Source of the DNA: Amycolatopsis sp.
GTDB lineage: Bacteria; Actinomycetota; Actinomycetes; Mycobacteriales; Pseudonocardiaceae
Reading direction: 5' to 3'
DNA length: 64,000 nt
NCBI RefSeq assembly: GCF_025464955.1
Contig: NZ_JAODNM010000040.1
Span: forward strand, 95,162 to 159,161
A program made the translations under genes and the position numbers. Of the stretch, positions 24,408 through 33,290 are shown in pieces. The stretch's first letter is position 1, and each line of letters starts with the position of its first letter. Below the pieces are notes generated by a model. It did no database searches, was not told the DNA's origin, and worked only from the letters and a program-made list of their open reading frames with translations.

Positions 24408-25666
24408 GTGACGCAGAGCGGACACCGGTTTCCCGCCGTCGGCTGTTCGGCATGGCGGGAGCCGGTGCCGCTCTCGTCGGCGTCGGAGCGGCCGCGGGCA
24501 TCGGTATCGACAAGGTCAACGACGGCAGCCCGGCGCAAGCCGCGACCACCACGGTCGACTTCCACGGGGTGCACCAGGCCGGGATCGTGACGCCGACCCA
24601 GCAGAACCTGCACTTCGCCGCGTTGGACGTCACCACGACGGACAAGGGCAAGCTCGTCCAGCTGCTTCGCGCGTGGACGGACGCGGCCCGGCGGATGACG
24701 GCGGGCCAGGAGGTCGTGCCGGGTGGCGCGGTCGACGGCGCGCCCACCGCGCCGCCCGGGGACACGGGCGAGGCGCTGGACCTGCCGGGGTCGGCGCTGA
24801 CGCTGACCATCGGGTTCGGGACGTCGTTGTTCGACGACCGGTTCGGGCTCAAGGCGAAGCGGCCGGCCCAGCTCGTCGACCTGCCGCTGTTCCCGAAGGA
24901 CAAGCTCGACCCCGAGCGCAGCGGCGGGGACCTGTGCATCCAGGCCTGTGCGAACGATCCGCAGGTCGCCGTGCACGCGGTGCGCAACCTGGTCCGGCTG
25001 GGCTTCGGGGTCACCGAGGTGCGCTGGTCGCAGCTCGGGTTCGGCCGCAGCTCGTCGACGTCGAGGGCGCAACTGACGCCGCGCAACCTGTTCGGGTTCA
25101 AGGACGGTACGAACAACATCAAGGCCGAGGACACCGACATCCTGCGCGACCAGGTGTGGGCGACCGCGGCCGACGGCCAGCCGTGGATGGCGGGTGGCTC
25201 GTACCTCATCGCGCGGCGCATCCGGATGCACATCGAGACGTGGGACCGCGAGACGCTCGACGGCCAGCAGCAGATCATCGGCCGCACCAAGGGAAGCGGC
25301 GCGGCGCTCGGGCAGACGGCCGAGTTCGACCCGATCGATCTGCATGTCCACGGTCAGGGCGGCGACCCGATCATCCCGGTCGACTCGCACGTGCGCCTGG
25401 CGTCGGACGAGACGTTGAACGGCGCGAAGATCCTGCGTCGCGGCTACAACTTCGTCGACGGCTCCGACGGCGTCGGGCATCTCGAGGCGGGGCTGTTCTT
25501 CCTCGCGTTCAACCGGGACACGCGCAAGCAGTACATCCCGATGCAGAACGCGCTGTCGTCGTCGGACGCGATGATGGAGTACGTGCAGCACACCGGCTCC
25601 GCGCACTTCGCCGTCCCTCCGGGCGTCAGCGACACCGGCTACTGGGGCGACGGCTTGTTCACGTAG
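24404..25666 (+). CDS. efeB: EfeB Tat-exported DyP-type heme peroxidase
   Basis: 420 residues. A Tat signal SRRRLFG (residues 10-16) with a hydrophobic stretch is followed by the dye-decolorising peroxidase fold. The GxxDG motif GFKDGTNN is near residue 232, and RRGYNFVDGSDGVGHLEAGL and FFLAFNRDTRKQY are in the C-terminal half. In the Efe system it oxidises Fe(II) for uptake and may take iron from heme. Folded, cofactor-loaded export by Tat is expected from the signal. Confidence 0.94.
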   Translation: MSDAERTPVSRRRLFGMAGAGAALVGVGAAAGIGIDKVNDGSPAQAATTTVDFHGVHQAGIVTPTQQNLHFAALDVTTTDKGKLVQLLRAWTDAARRMTAGQEVVPGGAVDGAPTAPPGDTGEALDLPGSALTLTIGFGTSLFDDRFGLKAKRPAQLVDLPLFPKDKLDPERSGGDLCIQACANDPQVAVHAVRNLVRLGFGVTEVRWSQLGFGRSSSTSRAQLTPRNLFGFKDGTNNIKAEDTDILRDQVWATAADGQPWMAGGSYLIARRIRMHIETWDRETLDGQQQIIGRTKGSGAALGQTAEFDPIDLHVHGQGGDPIIPVDSHVRLASDETLNGAKILRRGYNFVDGSDGVGHLEAGLFFLAFNRDTRKQYIPMQNALSSSDAMMEYVQHTGSAHFAVPPGVSDTGYWGDGLFT

Positions 25667-25693
25667 GCGACAGTGGGCGGCTCTAGACCGTGG

Positions 25694-25758
25694 GTGGCTC
25701 GTGAGTGTTCCGGCCGGTTAGAACCTGGTTAGAAGCGGCCGGAACACTCACGAGCCAC
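25694..25758. repeat. Hairpin repeat, copy 2 (23-bp stem, duplicated loop)
   Basis: The same CTCGTGAGTGTTCCGGCCG arm as copy 1, extended outward by four more paired bases. Its loop contains GGTTAGAA twice, where copy 1 has it once. It lies between the convergent efeB and ABC-permease genes and probably terminates both. Confidence 0.8.
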
Positions 25759-25764
25759 GCTGGG

Positions 25765-26340
25765 TCAGGCCCTACCCCCGCCGCCGAACACGGCGTAAAC
25801 CCCGGTGCCGAGGACGGCGAGGGTGGTGGCGGTGACGGTCGCGACGGTGGTGCCGGGCGGTTGCATGAGCCAGGTCAACACCCCGGGGTCCGACTGCGGC
25901 GAGACGAGCGCAGTCATCGCGTACCACGTGATCGGCAGTGCCCACGCGTACTGACCGCCGAACGCCGTCGCGCCGAGTGCGGCCAGCCCCGCGAAGCCGA
26001 AGCTGTCGCGGATGACGAACCCGTTGGGCGACAACGATCCCCCGAGCGTCTGCACCCCAAGCAACAGCACTCCGATGACGACGGCGACACCCAGCACGTG
26101 CAACACCCGCCGTGGCAGCCACGCGATCGCGGCTGTGCGTTCCAGCGCGAAGTCGGTCGCGCCGAGGCCGACCCCGGCGATCGCGGCTCCGGCGGCCAGC
26201 GCGAGCGAGGCGAACACCGGGCTGGGGCCGGACGTGTCCCAGAGCCGGCTCAACCCCCACACCGCCACCATCGCCGCCAGCACCAGGCCGAGTGCCATCG
26301 GGACCTGCCGCGACCGCGCGTACAGCGTCAGCCACCTCAT
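25765..26340 (-). CDS. Integral membrane protein, ABC permease partner
   Basis: About 191 residues with five or six hydrophobic helices (MALGLVLAAMVAVWGLSRLW, FASLALAAGAAIAGVGLGAT, VLGVAVVIGVLLLGVQTLGG). The ATG at 26340 overlaps the stop of the larger permease gene as ATGA. Last gene of a five-gene operon (sigma, anti-sigma, ATPase, permease, this protein). It probably completes the ABC exporter; the substrate is unknown. Confidence 0.75.
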   Translation of the reverse strand: MRWLTLYARSRQVPMALGLVLAAMVAVWGLSRLWDTSGPSPVFASLALAAGAAIAGVGLGATDFALERTAAIAWLPRRVLHVLGVAVVIGVLLLGVQTLGGSLSPNGFVIRDSFGFAGLAALGATAFGGQYAWALPITWYAMTALVSPQSDPGVLTWLMQPPGTTVATVTATTLAVLGTGVYAVFGGGGRA

Positions 26341-27728
26341 CGGGCGGGCTCCCCGGTCAGTACGGACAACAGTTCCGCACTGCACGACATCGCCGCGGCA
26401 CGCATCGCCACGATCCGGTCCCGCTGGACGCCCGCGGGCAGCGCGCTCAACGTCCGCCAGGCGGACGCGGCCAGCGGATCGATTTCCTCCGCCTCGTACG
26501 CATGGGGTGTCAACGGCTTGAGCTCGCCGGCGGCCCAAGCCCCGGCCACGGTCCGAGCCGCCTGCTCCCGGACGTTCGTGTACGAAGATTCGGTGCACGC
26601 CCTGGTCCCCGCGCCGGCGATGACGTAGAGCCGCAACCGTTCGGGGTCAGTGGTCACGTTGCCATCGCGCATGAGGTCGTAGTCGTCGAAGTCGATGGGT
26701 ACCACGCCCGGCGGTACGGGCGCCTTGCCGTCGAAAATCTGCGGACTCGGCAATTCCTCCACGGACGTCGGCCCACCAGGCACCTTCGCCAGCTGCGCCA
26801 GCGCGGTCCTGGCCGGAACCACCAGTGCTCCCAACATGTTCTCGTGCACCTTCGTCACGCACACCCGCGGCCCGTGGTCGTCGCAGACCAGCGCGACAGC
26901 CGTCGGCTCGAGCACGAAGTTCTGCGTGGCCACCGCCGGGAACATCGGCACCGCGATCGCCGCACCGACCAGCACGGGAAGCACCGCAAGCAGCCTGGTG
27001 CGCGTGTTCTTCGACGCCACCAGGAGGAAACCTGTCACCGTCAGACCCACAAACCACACCACCTGCCCGAGATCCACCCACCCCGCGACCGAGCCGAACG
27101 CGTTCCTCGTCCCTTCGATAACCGGCCCCAGCAGCGCGACCCGGTTCGGCAGTATCGGCGTCCCGCCGACGGCTGTGTCCGTGGCGAACATGAAGACCGC
27201 TCCGAGCACGAGGCCCACCACGGCGACCGCAGGCGGCATCAGCACCGACGGCACCAACCGGCCGAGTCCCAACCCCAGCAACGCGCTGCCGACCATCGCC
27301 AGCAGCCCCACGAGGAACGTCGGCAGCCAACTGAAGGTGAACACTCCGCCGTTCCCGATCACTTGCACCGCGCCGATGACGAAGACCACGACATACGCGG
27401 CGACCATCGCCAACACGAGCGCGGCGGTCTGCGGCACGGCTCGCGAGATGGCCGGTCGAGGTGCCGAGCCCAGCAGTTCGGACACTTTCGACCGGCTGTC
27501 GCGCAGCCCCAGCAAAGTCCCGCCGCCCAGCACCAACGGCCACCCGTAGGCGAGCATGTTGCGCTGCCACGTGGCGAGGCCATTCCACTGCAGGTCCCAC
27601 GCCCCGCTGCCATGTGACCACGGGCCGCTCTGCAGAAGCAGGAAACTCAAGGTGAGGGCGGTGAACAACCCGGCGGCCGCCAGTGCGGACGACCTGCGGA
27701 GTTCGATCGTGAGCGGTCGCAGGTTCAC
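26337..27728 (-). CDS. ABC transporter permease with extracytoplasmic domain
   Basis: About 463 residues. Six or more N-terminal membrane helices (AALVLAMVAAYVVVFVIGAV, PTFLVGLLAMVGSALLGLGL, LLAVLPVLVGAAIAVPMF) are followed by a soluble C-terminal domain containing cysteines (ALVCDDHGPRVC, TRACTESSYT, MSCSAELL) and a short zinc-protease-like segment. A GTG start overlaps the ATPase stop (GTGA). The topology is of the ABC-2 type with a large outer domain. Confidence 0.78.
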   Translation of the reverse strand: MNLRPLTIELRRSSALAAAGLFTALTLSFLLLQSGPWSHGSGAWDLQWNGLATWQRNMLAYGWPLVLGGGTLLGLRDSRSKVSELLGSAPRPAISRAVPQTAALVLAMVAAYVVVFVIGAVQVIGNGGVFTFSWLPTFLVGLLAMVGSALLGLGLGRLVPSVLMPPAVAVVGLVLGAVFMFATDTAVGGTPILPNRVALLGPVIEGTRNAFGSVAGWVDLGQVVWFVGLTVTGFLLVASKNTRTRLLAVLPVLVGAAIAVPMFPAVATQNFVLEPTAVALVCDDHGPRVCVTKVHENMLGALVVPARTALAQLAKVPGGPTSVEELPSPQIFDGKAPVPPGVVPIDFDDYDLMRDGNVTTDPERLRLYVIAGAGTRACTESSYTNVREQAARTVAGAWAAGELKPLTPHAYEAEEIDPLAASAWRTLSALPAGVQRDRIVAMRAAAMSCSAELLSVLTGEPAR

Positions 27729-28531
27729 CACGAACCCCTCCCCGGAGCGTTGTGCGAAAGCACCGTCGAATAGCCGCGTTCCATGGCGCTGTCGCCGGCC
27801 GCGCTCGGATCACCGGCGGCGACGAGGTCGTCGGGCGTGCCCTGGAACAGGGTTTTCCCCTGGTCGATGAGCACGACGTCGGTGCACGCGGTGGCGACGT
27901 CCTCGACCAGGTGCGTCGACACGAGGACACACGTGTCCGCCCCGAACTGCTGCAGCAGCGCGCGGAACTGCATGCGTTGCGCCGGGTCCAGCCCCGCGGT
28001 CGGCTCGTCGAGCAGCAGGATCCGGGGGTCGTTGACGATCGCCTGCGCGATCCCCGCGCGCCGCACCATGCCGCCGGACAACGTCTTCAGCTTGTCGTCG
28101 GCACGATCGGCGAGCCCGACCCGTTCGATCGCCCGCTGCACAGCCCCCGGGATGTCCTTTTTGGACATCTCCTTGAGCCACGCCATGTACTCGACGAACT
28201 CACGGACGGTGAACCGTTTGTAGTAGCCGAACTCCTGCGGCAGATAACCCAGCTGACGGCGTACCTGGCGAAGATCGATGCGTCCCCCGACGGACTCACC
28301 GAGCAACTCCAGATCGCCATCAGCCGGCCGCAGAACCGTTGCCAGTGAACGGATCAACGTCGTTTTGCCGGCGCCGTTCGGCCCCAGCAGCCCGTGCACC
28401 CCGATGCCGAGATTCAGGTCCAGCCCGTCGACGGCCATCCGCCGCCCGGCCCGGACCTTCAGTCCCTTGGCCTGTATTTCCCAGGCGTAGGTCGTCGGTG
28501 CGACCTCCGCCGCGCCCACCGCGCGAATCAT
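27725..28531 (-). CDS. ABC transporter ATP-binding protein
   Basis: 268 residues with a complete ABC ATPase: Walker A LLGPNGAGKTTLIR, Q-loop LGYLPQEFGYY, signature LSGGMVRRAGIAQ, Walker B ILLLDEPTAGLDP and switch histidine STHLVED. Similar to ATPases of ABC-2 exporters for drugs or peptides. The ATG at 28531 has GGGGAG upstream; the longer open frame upstream is not ATPase-like. It drives the two membrane proteins encoded after it. Confidence 0.92.
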   Translation of the reverse strand: MIRAVGAAEVAPTTYAWEIQAKGLKVRAGRRMAVDGLDLNLGIGVHGLLGPNGAGKTTLIRSLATVLRPADGDLELLGESVGGRIDLRQVRRQLGYLPQEFGYYKRFTVREFVEYMAWLKEMSKKDIPGAVQRAIERVGLADRADDKLKTLSGGMVRRAGIAQAIVNDPRILLLDEPTAGLDPAQRMQFRALLQQFGADTCVLVSTHLVEDVATACTDVVLIDQGKTLFQGTPDDLVAAGDPSAAGDSAMERGYSTVLSHNAPGRGSW

Positions 28532-28554
28532 GACTACTCCCCTTGGTTGTGAGT

Positions 28555-29367
28555 TCACAGTTGGCTGCCGAGCCGGGCGTACGCGCGCGAGCGCACCACC
28601 ACGACCACGGCCGCGGCCACCAGCACCGCTCCCCAGACGGGCAGCGCCCGCGGGTCCATGACGATCGAAAGCCTTTCCTCGGCGACACTCGGCGCGACGA
28701 CGAACGCCACCCAGAGCACGGCCAGCACCCCGGCCGCGCGCCCGATCCCGATGACCCCGCCGAGCGCCAACGTCCCGGCTGTGTAGCCAAGGCATGGAAG
28801 CAGCCACAGCTCCGGAGACGTGTGTGACAACGTGCCGATCACCAGAAGCAGCGGGATCACGACCGCCAACACGGCCAACGTGCGCCGCAGCACCAGATAC
28901 AGCCCTGCCCGAGGCGTGGCCACCACCAGTTCGAAGGCGGGATCCAGCCCTCGTGCCCAGGACGCGGCCACACCCAGCAGCGGCAACACCGGCGCGAGCA
29001 GCAACACCACCGACGACCCGCTGGAGAAGGCCCACGTAAGCGCCCAGGCGAGAGCGACGACCAGCGCCGACATCCCCAGCCAAGGCACCACAGACGGCGA
29101 CGCCCACGTCGTCAACCACCGCGACAACCGGTGCTCCGCAGGCATCTGCCCACTGGCCTTCGCCGCCGGTTCGAGCTCGGACCAGACGCTGTCGAGCAGC
29201 AAGCCGACCGAGGGCGCACGCTCGTCGACGACCTCGGCGAGTCGCCCGCGGCACACCGCGCATGTCTCCAGATGCGACTCGATCGAGAAGAGTTCGTCAC
29301 CCGGAATGCCCAGGTCTCCGAGGGCATACCGGCTGATCAGCTGCATGGACGCGTGCTCGCCGCTCAT
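28555..29367 (-). CDS. Zinc-finger anti-sigma factor with membrane domain
   Basis: 270 residues. The N-terminal ZAS-type motif H-x3-C-x2-C (ESHLETCAVCRGRLAE, about residues 31-46) is typical of zinc anti-sigma domains. The C-terminal part has about six membrane helices (LVVALAWALTWAFSSG, LAVLAVVIPLLLVIGTL). It probably holds the co-encoded ECF sigma factor at the membrane. Its ATG overlaps the sigma stop. Confidence 0.82.
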   Translation of the reverse strand: MSGEHASMQLISRYALGDLGIPGDELFSIESHLETCAVCRGRLAEVVDERAPSVGLLLDSVWSELEPAAKASGQMPAEHRLSRWLTTWASPSVVPWLGMSALVVALAWALTWAFSSGSSVVLLLAPVLPLLGVAASWARGLDPAFELVVATPRAGLYLVLRRTLAVLAVVIPLLLVIGTLSHTSPELWLLPCLGYTAGTLALGGVIGIGRAAGVLAVLWVAFVVAPSVAEERLSIVMDPRALPVWGAVLVAAAVVVVVRSRAYARLGSQL

Positions 29368-29924
29368 GACAAGGCCTCCCGCATCGCGATTCGTGCCCGC
29401 CTCGCGCGGGTCTTCACTGTTCCTTCGGGAACGCCGAGCAGCACTGCGGTTTCCCGGACCGACAGCCCGTCGAGCACCATGGCTTGCAGCACCTGACGCA
29501 ACTCCGGGGCCAGCAGCCGCAACGCGTCGCCGACGTCGTCACCGACCGTCCCCGCGAGCACTTCGTCCTCCGCGCCAGGCGTGACGCCGTCGTGCAGCGC
29601 GACGACCGGGGTCTGCGCGTGATGGGCCCGCCGCCGGAACGCGTCGACGAGCCGCCGCGCGGCGATAGTCCACAACCAGCCGACCGCGCTTCCGCCGGTC
29701 GCGGCGCCGGCGAACGAACTCGCCGCCCGCCAAACCGCCAGGTACGTCTCCTGCATGACCTCGGCAACCACCTGCTCGTCACCGCAGCGCCGACGCAACC
29801 GCACGGCCATCCACGGTGAAGTCCGCCGGTAGAGCTCTTCGAAGGCCGCCCTGTCGCCCTTGGCGACACGGCGCAGTAGCTGCTCCTCGTCGGGCGAGGT
29901 CAGCGCTGCTCGATTGGCTTCCAC
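29364..29924 (-). CDS. ECF-family RNA polymerase sigma factor
   Basis: About 186 residues with sigma region 2 (EEQLLRRVAKGDRAAFEELY ... AEVMQETYLAVWRAASSF ... GWLWTIAARRLVDAFRR) and region 4 (LAPELRQVLQAMVLDGLSVR then ETAVLLGVPEGTVKTRARRA). The GTG at 29924 is preferred over an upstream TTG. It heads the operon with its anti-sigma factor and an ABC exporter, so it probably controls that transporter in response to an envelope signal. Confidence 0.87.
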   Translation of the reverse strand: MEANRAALTSPDEEQLLRRVAKGDRAAFEELYRRTSPWMAVRLRRRCGDEQVVAEVMQETYLAVWRAASSFAGAATGGSAVGWLWTIAARRLVDAFRRRAHHAQTPVVALHDGVTPGAEDEVLAGTVGDDVGDALRLLAPELRQVLQAMVLDGLSVRETAVLLGVPEGTVKTRARRARIAMREALS

Positions 29925-30031
29925 ACCCGGCAAGACGCCTGCACCGGGCAAACGGTTCTCACTCGGACGTGTGCTGCATCACAATTGTGGCTTCTGCAAT
30001 CCTGGGCGGCCGGCGCTGCCAGAATCGCACC

Positions 30032-30844
30032 ATGACCGCACCGCAACGAGCGTTTTCCCACGTCGACGAGAGCACGGACGACGTCCGAGCGAAGGTCGTC
30101 CAGTACCTGGACGTCGCCGCGAGCCATCCCGAGATCCAGCGTGTGCGCGCGAACGCCCTCGAACTGTTCGCCCCGGCTGACGGCGAGAAGCTGCTCGACG
30201 CTGGCTGCGGGCTGGGCGAAATCGCCCGCCAACTGGGCACGATCGTCGGCTCGGCGGGCTCGGTGACGGCCCTCGATTACTCCGCGGAGGCGCTGGCCGT
30301 CGCGAAGTCGAGGGACAAGGAAGGCCTGGTCAGCTACACGACCGGTGACATCGCCAAGCTTGACTTCCCCGATGACCACTTCGACGGTGTGCGAGCGGAG
30401 CGGGTGCTTCAGCACGTCGACGACCCGACAGCGGCGCTGCGCGAGCTGGCCAGGGTGACCCGGCCGGGCGGCCGCGTGTGCGTGATCGACACCGACTGGG
30501 CCTCGCTCGTCGACGACGGCCTCGACAAGGGGCAGGAGATCCTGCAGTTCATCATCGGGGCCGGAGTGTTCAAAAACCCCGCCATCGGCCGGACGATCCG
30601 CGCCCGGATGATCGAAGCCGGCCTCGACGCTGTGACGACGTTGCCGGTGACACTGCGGTTCACCTGCCCGGAAGACGCGGGCAAGGTCATCCCGATCTTC
30701 AGCGAGGAAGGTGCCACGGCGCTGCCGGGCATGGTGCCCGCGGAGCTCTCGGACGCGTTCTTCCCCTCGGTGCAACGAGCGACCGAACAGGGCGTTTTCC
30801 TGGTCGCCTTCACGATGTGGATCACTGTCGGACAGGTCCGCTAG
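30032..30844 (+). CDS. SAM-dependent class I methyltransferase
   Basis: 270 residues of the UbiE/Methyltransf_11 type: motif I LLDAGCGLGEIARQLG, acidic residue after beta2 (VTALDYSAEAL), motif for beta4 FDGVRAERVLQHVDDP and post-motif LARVTRPGGRVCVIDTDW. The methyl acceptor is unknown. Its stop codon shares CTAG with the stop of mazG on the opposite strand. Confidence 0.85.
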   Translation: MTAPQRAFSHVDESTDDVRAKVVQYLDVAASHPEIQRVRANALELFAPADGEKLLDAGCGLGEIARQLGTIVGSAGSVTALDYSAEALAVAKSRDKEGLVSYTTGDIAKLDFPDDHFDGVRAERVLQHVDDPTAALRELARVTRPGGRVCVIDTDWASLVDDGLDKGQEILQFIIGAGVFKNPAIGRTIRARMIEAGLDAVTTLPVTLRFTCPEDAGKVIPIFSEEGATALPGMVPAELSDAFFPSVQRATEQGVFLVAFTMWITVGQVR

Positions 30845-31788
30845 TCGGTCGGCGTCGGCCAGAACTTCCGCCAGCCATCGGCTTCGAGCGTGGTCGGCTC
30901 GATCCCGGTCGCCCTCGCGGCGGCCTCGGCGGCGCGGACGTCGAGGGCGAACTGCTTCGCCACCGCGCGAAGCTCTCCTTCGGGGTCGACGCCGCCGCGA
31001 CGCGCTGTCGCCGCGATGCGGAACAGCTTCGCGGCCGGTTCGGAGCCGTCCGGAAACAGATCGAGCGGGATGCCCGCGCGCCCGCTGCGCTGGCCGAGCT
31101 TGCCCGCCAGCGCGACAGCGGGCTGCCCGAGCGCGACGCCGTCAACGATCGACAAGCGGCGCTTCTCGGCCTGCTTGAGCTCTTCCCACTTCACTTCTTG
31201 GTGCTCGGCGGTGTGCACCTTGTCCGCGTCGGCGAAGACGTGCGGATGCCGGCCGACCAGCTTCGCGACCAGGTCGTTCGCGACCTCGTCGATGCCGAAC
31301 GGGTCCTCGGCGTGCTCCGCGGCGACCCGCGAATGGAACAGGACCTGCAAGAGGACGTCACCGAGCTCCTCACGCAGGGCCGCGCGATCGCCGTCCTCGA
31401 TGGCGTCGAGCAGCTCGTACGTCTCTTCGACGAGGTACTGGCGCAACGACTCGTGCGTCTGGACGGCGTCCCAAGGGCAGCCGCCGGGCGAGCGCAGCGT
31501 GTCCATCACCGCGGCGGCCGCGACCAACGCCGGGACTTCGGCCTCGACGACCGCTGCGCCCGCGGCAATCAGCGCGGCAGCGACGGGCTCGGCTCGCGAC
31601 GTCGTCAGCAGGACGACGGAGCCGTCGAAGGCGCCGCCCACGTGCGGCAGCGGGTCGACACCGAACGCCGCGGCATCGACACCGACGCCCGCGTAGACGA
31701 CGTCAGCAGCGCGAAGCGCGGGCAACGCCTCGGCAGGGAGAGACCCGGGATTCGACGCCGGCAGGAGCACCACCGTCGAGGAGGTCAC
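30841..31788 (-). CDS. mazG: MazG-type nucleoside triphosphate pyrophosphohydrolase
   Basis: 315 residues. The catalytic MazG domain has LRSPGGCPWDAVQTHESLRQ, then the metal-binding EETYELLDAIEDGD and ELGDVLLQVLFHSRVA (ExxE...ExxD). The N-terminal 110 residues look like the degenerate methylase-like extension seen in actinobacterial MazG. It removes abnormal nucleotides such as oxidised dCTP. The GTG start overlaps the stop of the upstream lipoprotein gene (GTGA). Equivalent to Rv1021. Confidence 0.9.
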   Translation of the reverse strand: MTSSTVVLLPASNPGSLPAEALPALRAADVVYAGVGVDAAAFGVDPLPHVGGAFDGSVVLLTTSRAEPVAAALIAAGAAVVEAEVPALVAAAAVMDTLRSPGGCPWDAVQTHESLRQYLVEETYELLDAIEDGDRAALREELGDVLLQVLFHSRVAAEHAEDPFGIDEVANDLVAKLVGRHPHVFADADKVHTAEHQEVKWEELKQAEKRRLSIVDGVALGQPAVALAGKLGQRSGRAGIPLDLFPDGSEPAAKLFRIAATARRGGVDPEGELRAVAKQFALDVRAAEAAARATGIEPTTLEADGWRKFWPTPTD

Positions 31789-32732
31789 GAGGCTGAGGAT
31801 TGCGGCGCGATGATCTTTCCAACAGTCGCGTTCTCGGCCGCGCTGCCGACGCTCATGCTGAACGCGTTCCACTCGCCGTAACGCGGGTTGACCTTGATGC
31901 CGAGGGCGTCCGCGCTCGGGCGGAGCAGGAACCTGCCGTACAGCAGCCGCTGTTGCCGGGTCAGCGTGCTCGGGTCGGGGTCGGGCGCGCCGGTCGACAG
32001 GTTGACCTGCTTGACCAGGGTGACCAGGTACAACGCCGTGCCCGACTGGCTTTGCGCTGCGGGGACGACCTGGTAGATCACCGAACCGGGCTCCGCGTAC
32101 CACTGGATCGAGCTGGACGTGGTGCTGCTGACCTGCGCGTTCAGCGAGACCGCCCCGGCCGGGGCGCCGGACTGCTGGATCAGCTGGCCGGACTTGCTCG
32201 GGTCGGCGGCGATGCGGTTCGCGAGGGCGAGCGCCTGGTTGGGGTCGGTCAGCTGGACGGTGTCGGCCACCAGGTTGACGCGGCCGATGCGCTTGAGCGC
32301 CAGCTCGGAGATCAGCAGGTTGTGGCGGGCGACGTCCTGCGGGTCGAAGGCCTTGTCGACCGAGGCGTCGATCGCGGCGCCCGGATCGTCGGTGCCCTGC
32401 TGCTGCGCGGGGCTGGGCAGGAACGCGGAAACGTTCTTTTCGTCGAACGGGAGCTGCTCGCGCGTGGCCGCGTCGTCGACCAAGCGGTACAGGACCTCCC
32501 GGCTCACGATGGCGCGGGTGAGGTCGTCCAGTTTGTGCTGCTGTGCCTGGGTTTTGGCGTAGGTGTCGGTTTGGACGAGCGTGTTCAGCCTCGCCTGCAC
32601 GTCGTCGAGGGAAGCGGTGTTCCCGCCGACGATGGCGGCCGCCCCGACCTGGCTGGGCCCGCCGCAGCCGGCGAGCAGGACACAACCGGCTACAACCGCT
32701 ACCAGCGCGCGAGGGCGCCTCATGATCCGCAT
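31785..32732 (-). CDS. SurA-like (N-terminal) lipoprotein
   Basis: About 315 residues. A lipoprotein signal ends at LLAGC (Cys23 from the chosen start). GAAAIVGGNTASLDDVQARL and the following helices resemble the chaperone N-terminal domain of SurA/foldase proteins, but no parvulin isomerase domain is visible. Probably helps fold or deliver exported proteins at the cell surface. The start could be 32732 or 32723. It is coupled by overlap to mazG. Confidence 0.8.
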   Translation of the reverse strand: MRIMRRPRALVAVVAGCVLLAGCGGPSQVGAAAIVGGNTASLDDVQARLNTLVQTDTYAKTQAQQHKLDDLTRAIVSREVLYRLVDDAATREQLPFDEKNVSAFLPSPAQQQGTDDPGAAIDASVDKAFDPQDVARHNLLISELALKRIGRVNLVADTVQLTDPNQALALANRIAADPSKSGQLIQQSGAPAGAVSLNAQVSSTTSSSIQWYAEPGSVIYQVVPAAQSQSGTALYLVTLVKQVNLSTGAPDPDPSTLTRQQRLLYGRFLLRPSADALGIKVNPRYGEWNAFSMSVGSAAENATVGKIIAPQSSAS

Positions 32733-32941
32733 CACAGCACGTACCCTCTCACAACCCACCGACAAGAACGCAACACCCTTGGCCGTGGTCGGCTGTGTTG
32801 GCCCTGTTGGCTCTGTGGACGGGGTGATTTCGGGCGTACGCTCGCGGAACGGACTACTGGCTGTCCATCGAAGTCCTCGATGGGGAACGCCCGGCGAGCG
32901 AGTGGCGACGGGCCCACGGCGACGACCTCACCGAGGCCGCC

Positions 32942-33277
32942 GTGACGAATGGTGCCAGGCAGTGGGGCTGGCACGAACATTCCTGGGGCGTGGTGATCGA
33001 GCTTGAGTTCGCCAGCGACGAACAGCGCGACAGGTTCCGCAACCTCCCGGCCGTCAGCGCGGCCCTCGACGCCGTACCGGACCGAGCGAACGGCCTGCTC
33101 GTGTACCCCGGGCGCGGCGGCGGCTCCGGCGCACGCGTGCCGAGGCGCCCCAGGCCGAAACCGAGGTCCGACGCCGGAGCCCGGCCGGACCCGGTCGAAG
33201 AGGAGACGCTCCGCCTCGCGCGGTCAGCGCCACCGCCCGAGAGCCTCACCTCCCACAGCCACCTGGCGAAGCTCTAA
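32942..33277 (+). CDS. Conserved hypothetical protein, start uncertain
   Basis: 111 residues from the GTG at 32942: WGWHEHSWGVVIELEFASDE ... LPAVSAALDAVPDRANGLLV, then an Arg/Pro-rich tail. The same frame reads as protein for at least 30 codons upstream (TDYWLSIEVLDGERPASEWR), bounded by a TGA at 32825-32827, but that part has no ATG, GTG or TTG. An ACG at 32849 sits where a start would be expected. Either a non-standard start is used or the start codon was lost. Function unknown. Confidence 0.62.
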   Translation: MTNGARQWGWHEHSWGVVIELEFASDEQRDRFRNLPAVSAALDAVPDRANGLLVYPGRGGGSGARVPRRPRPKPRSDAGARPDPVEEETLRLARSAPPPESLTSHSHLAKL

Positions 33278-33290
33278 AGCTGCCCCAGCC

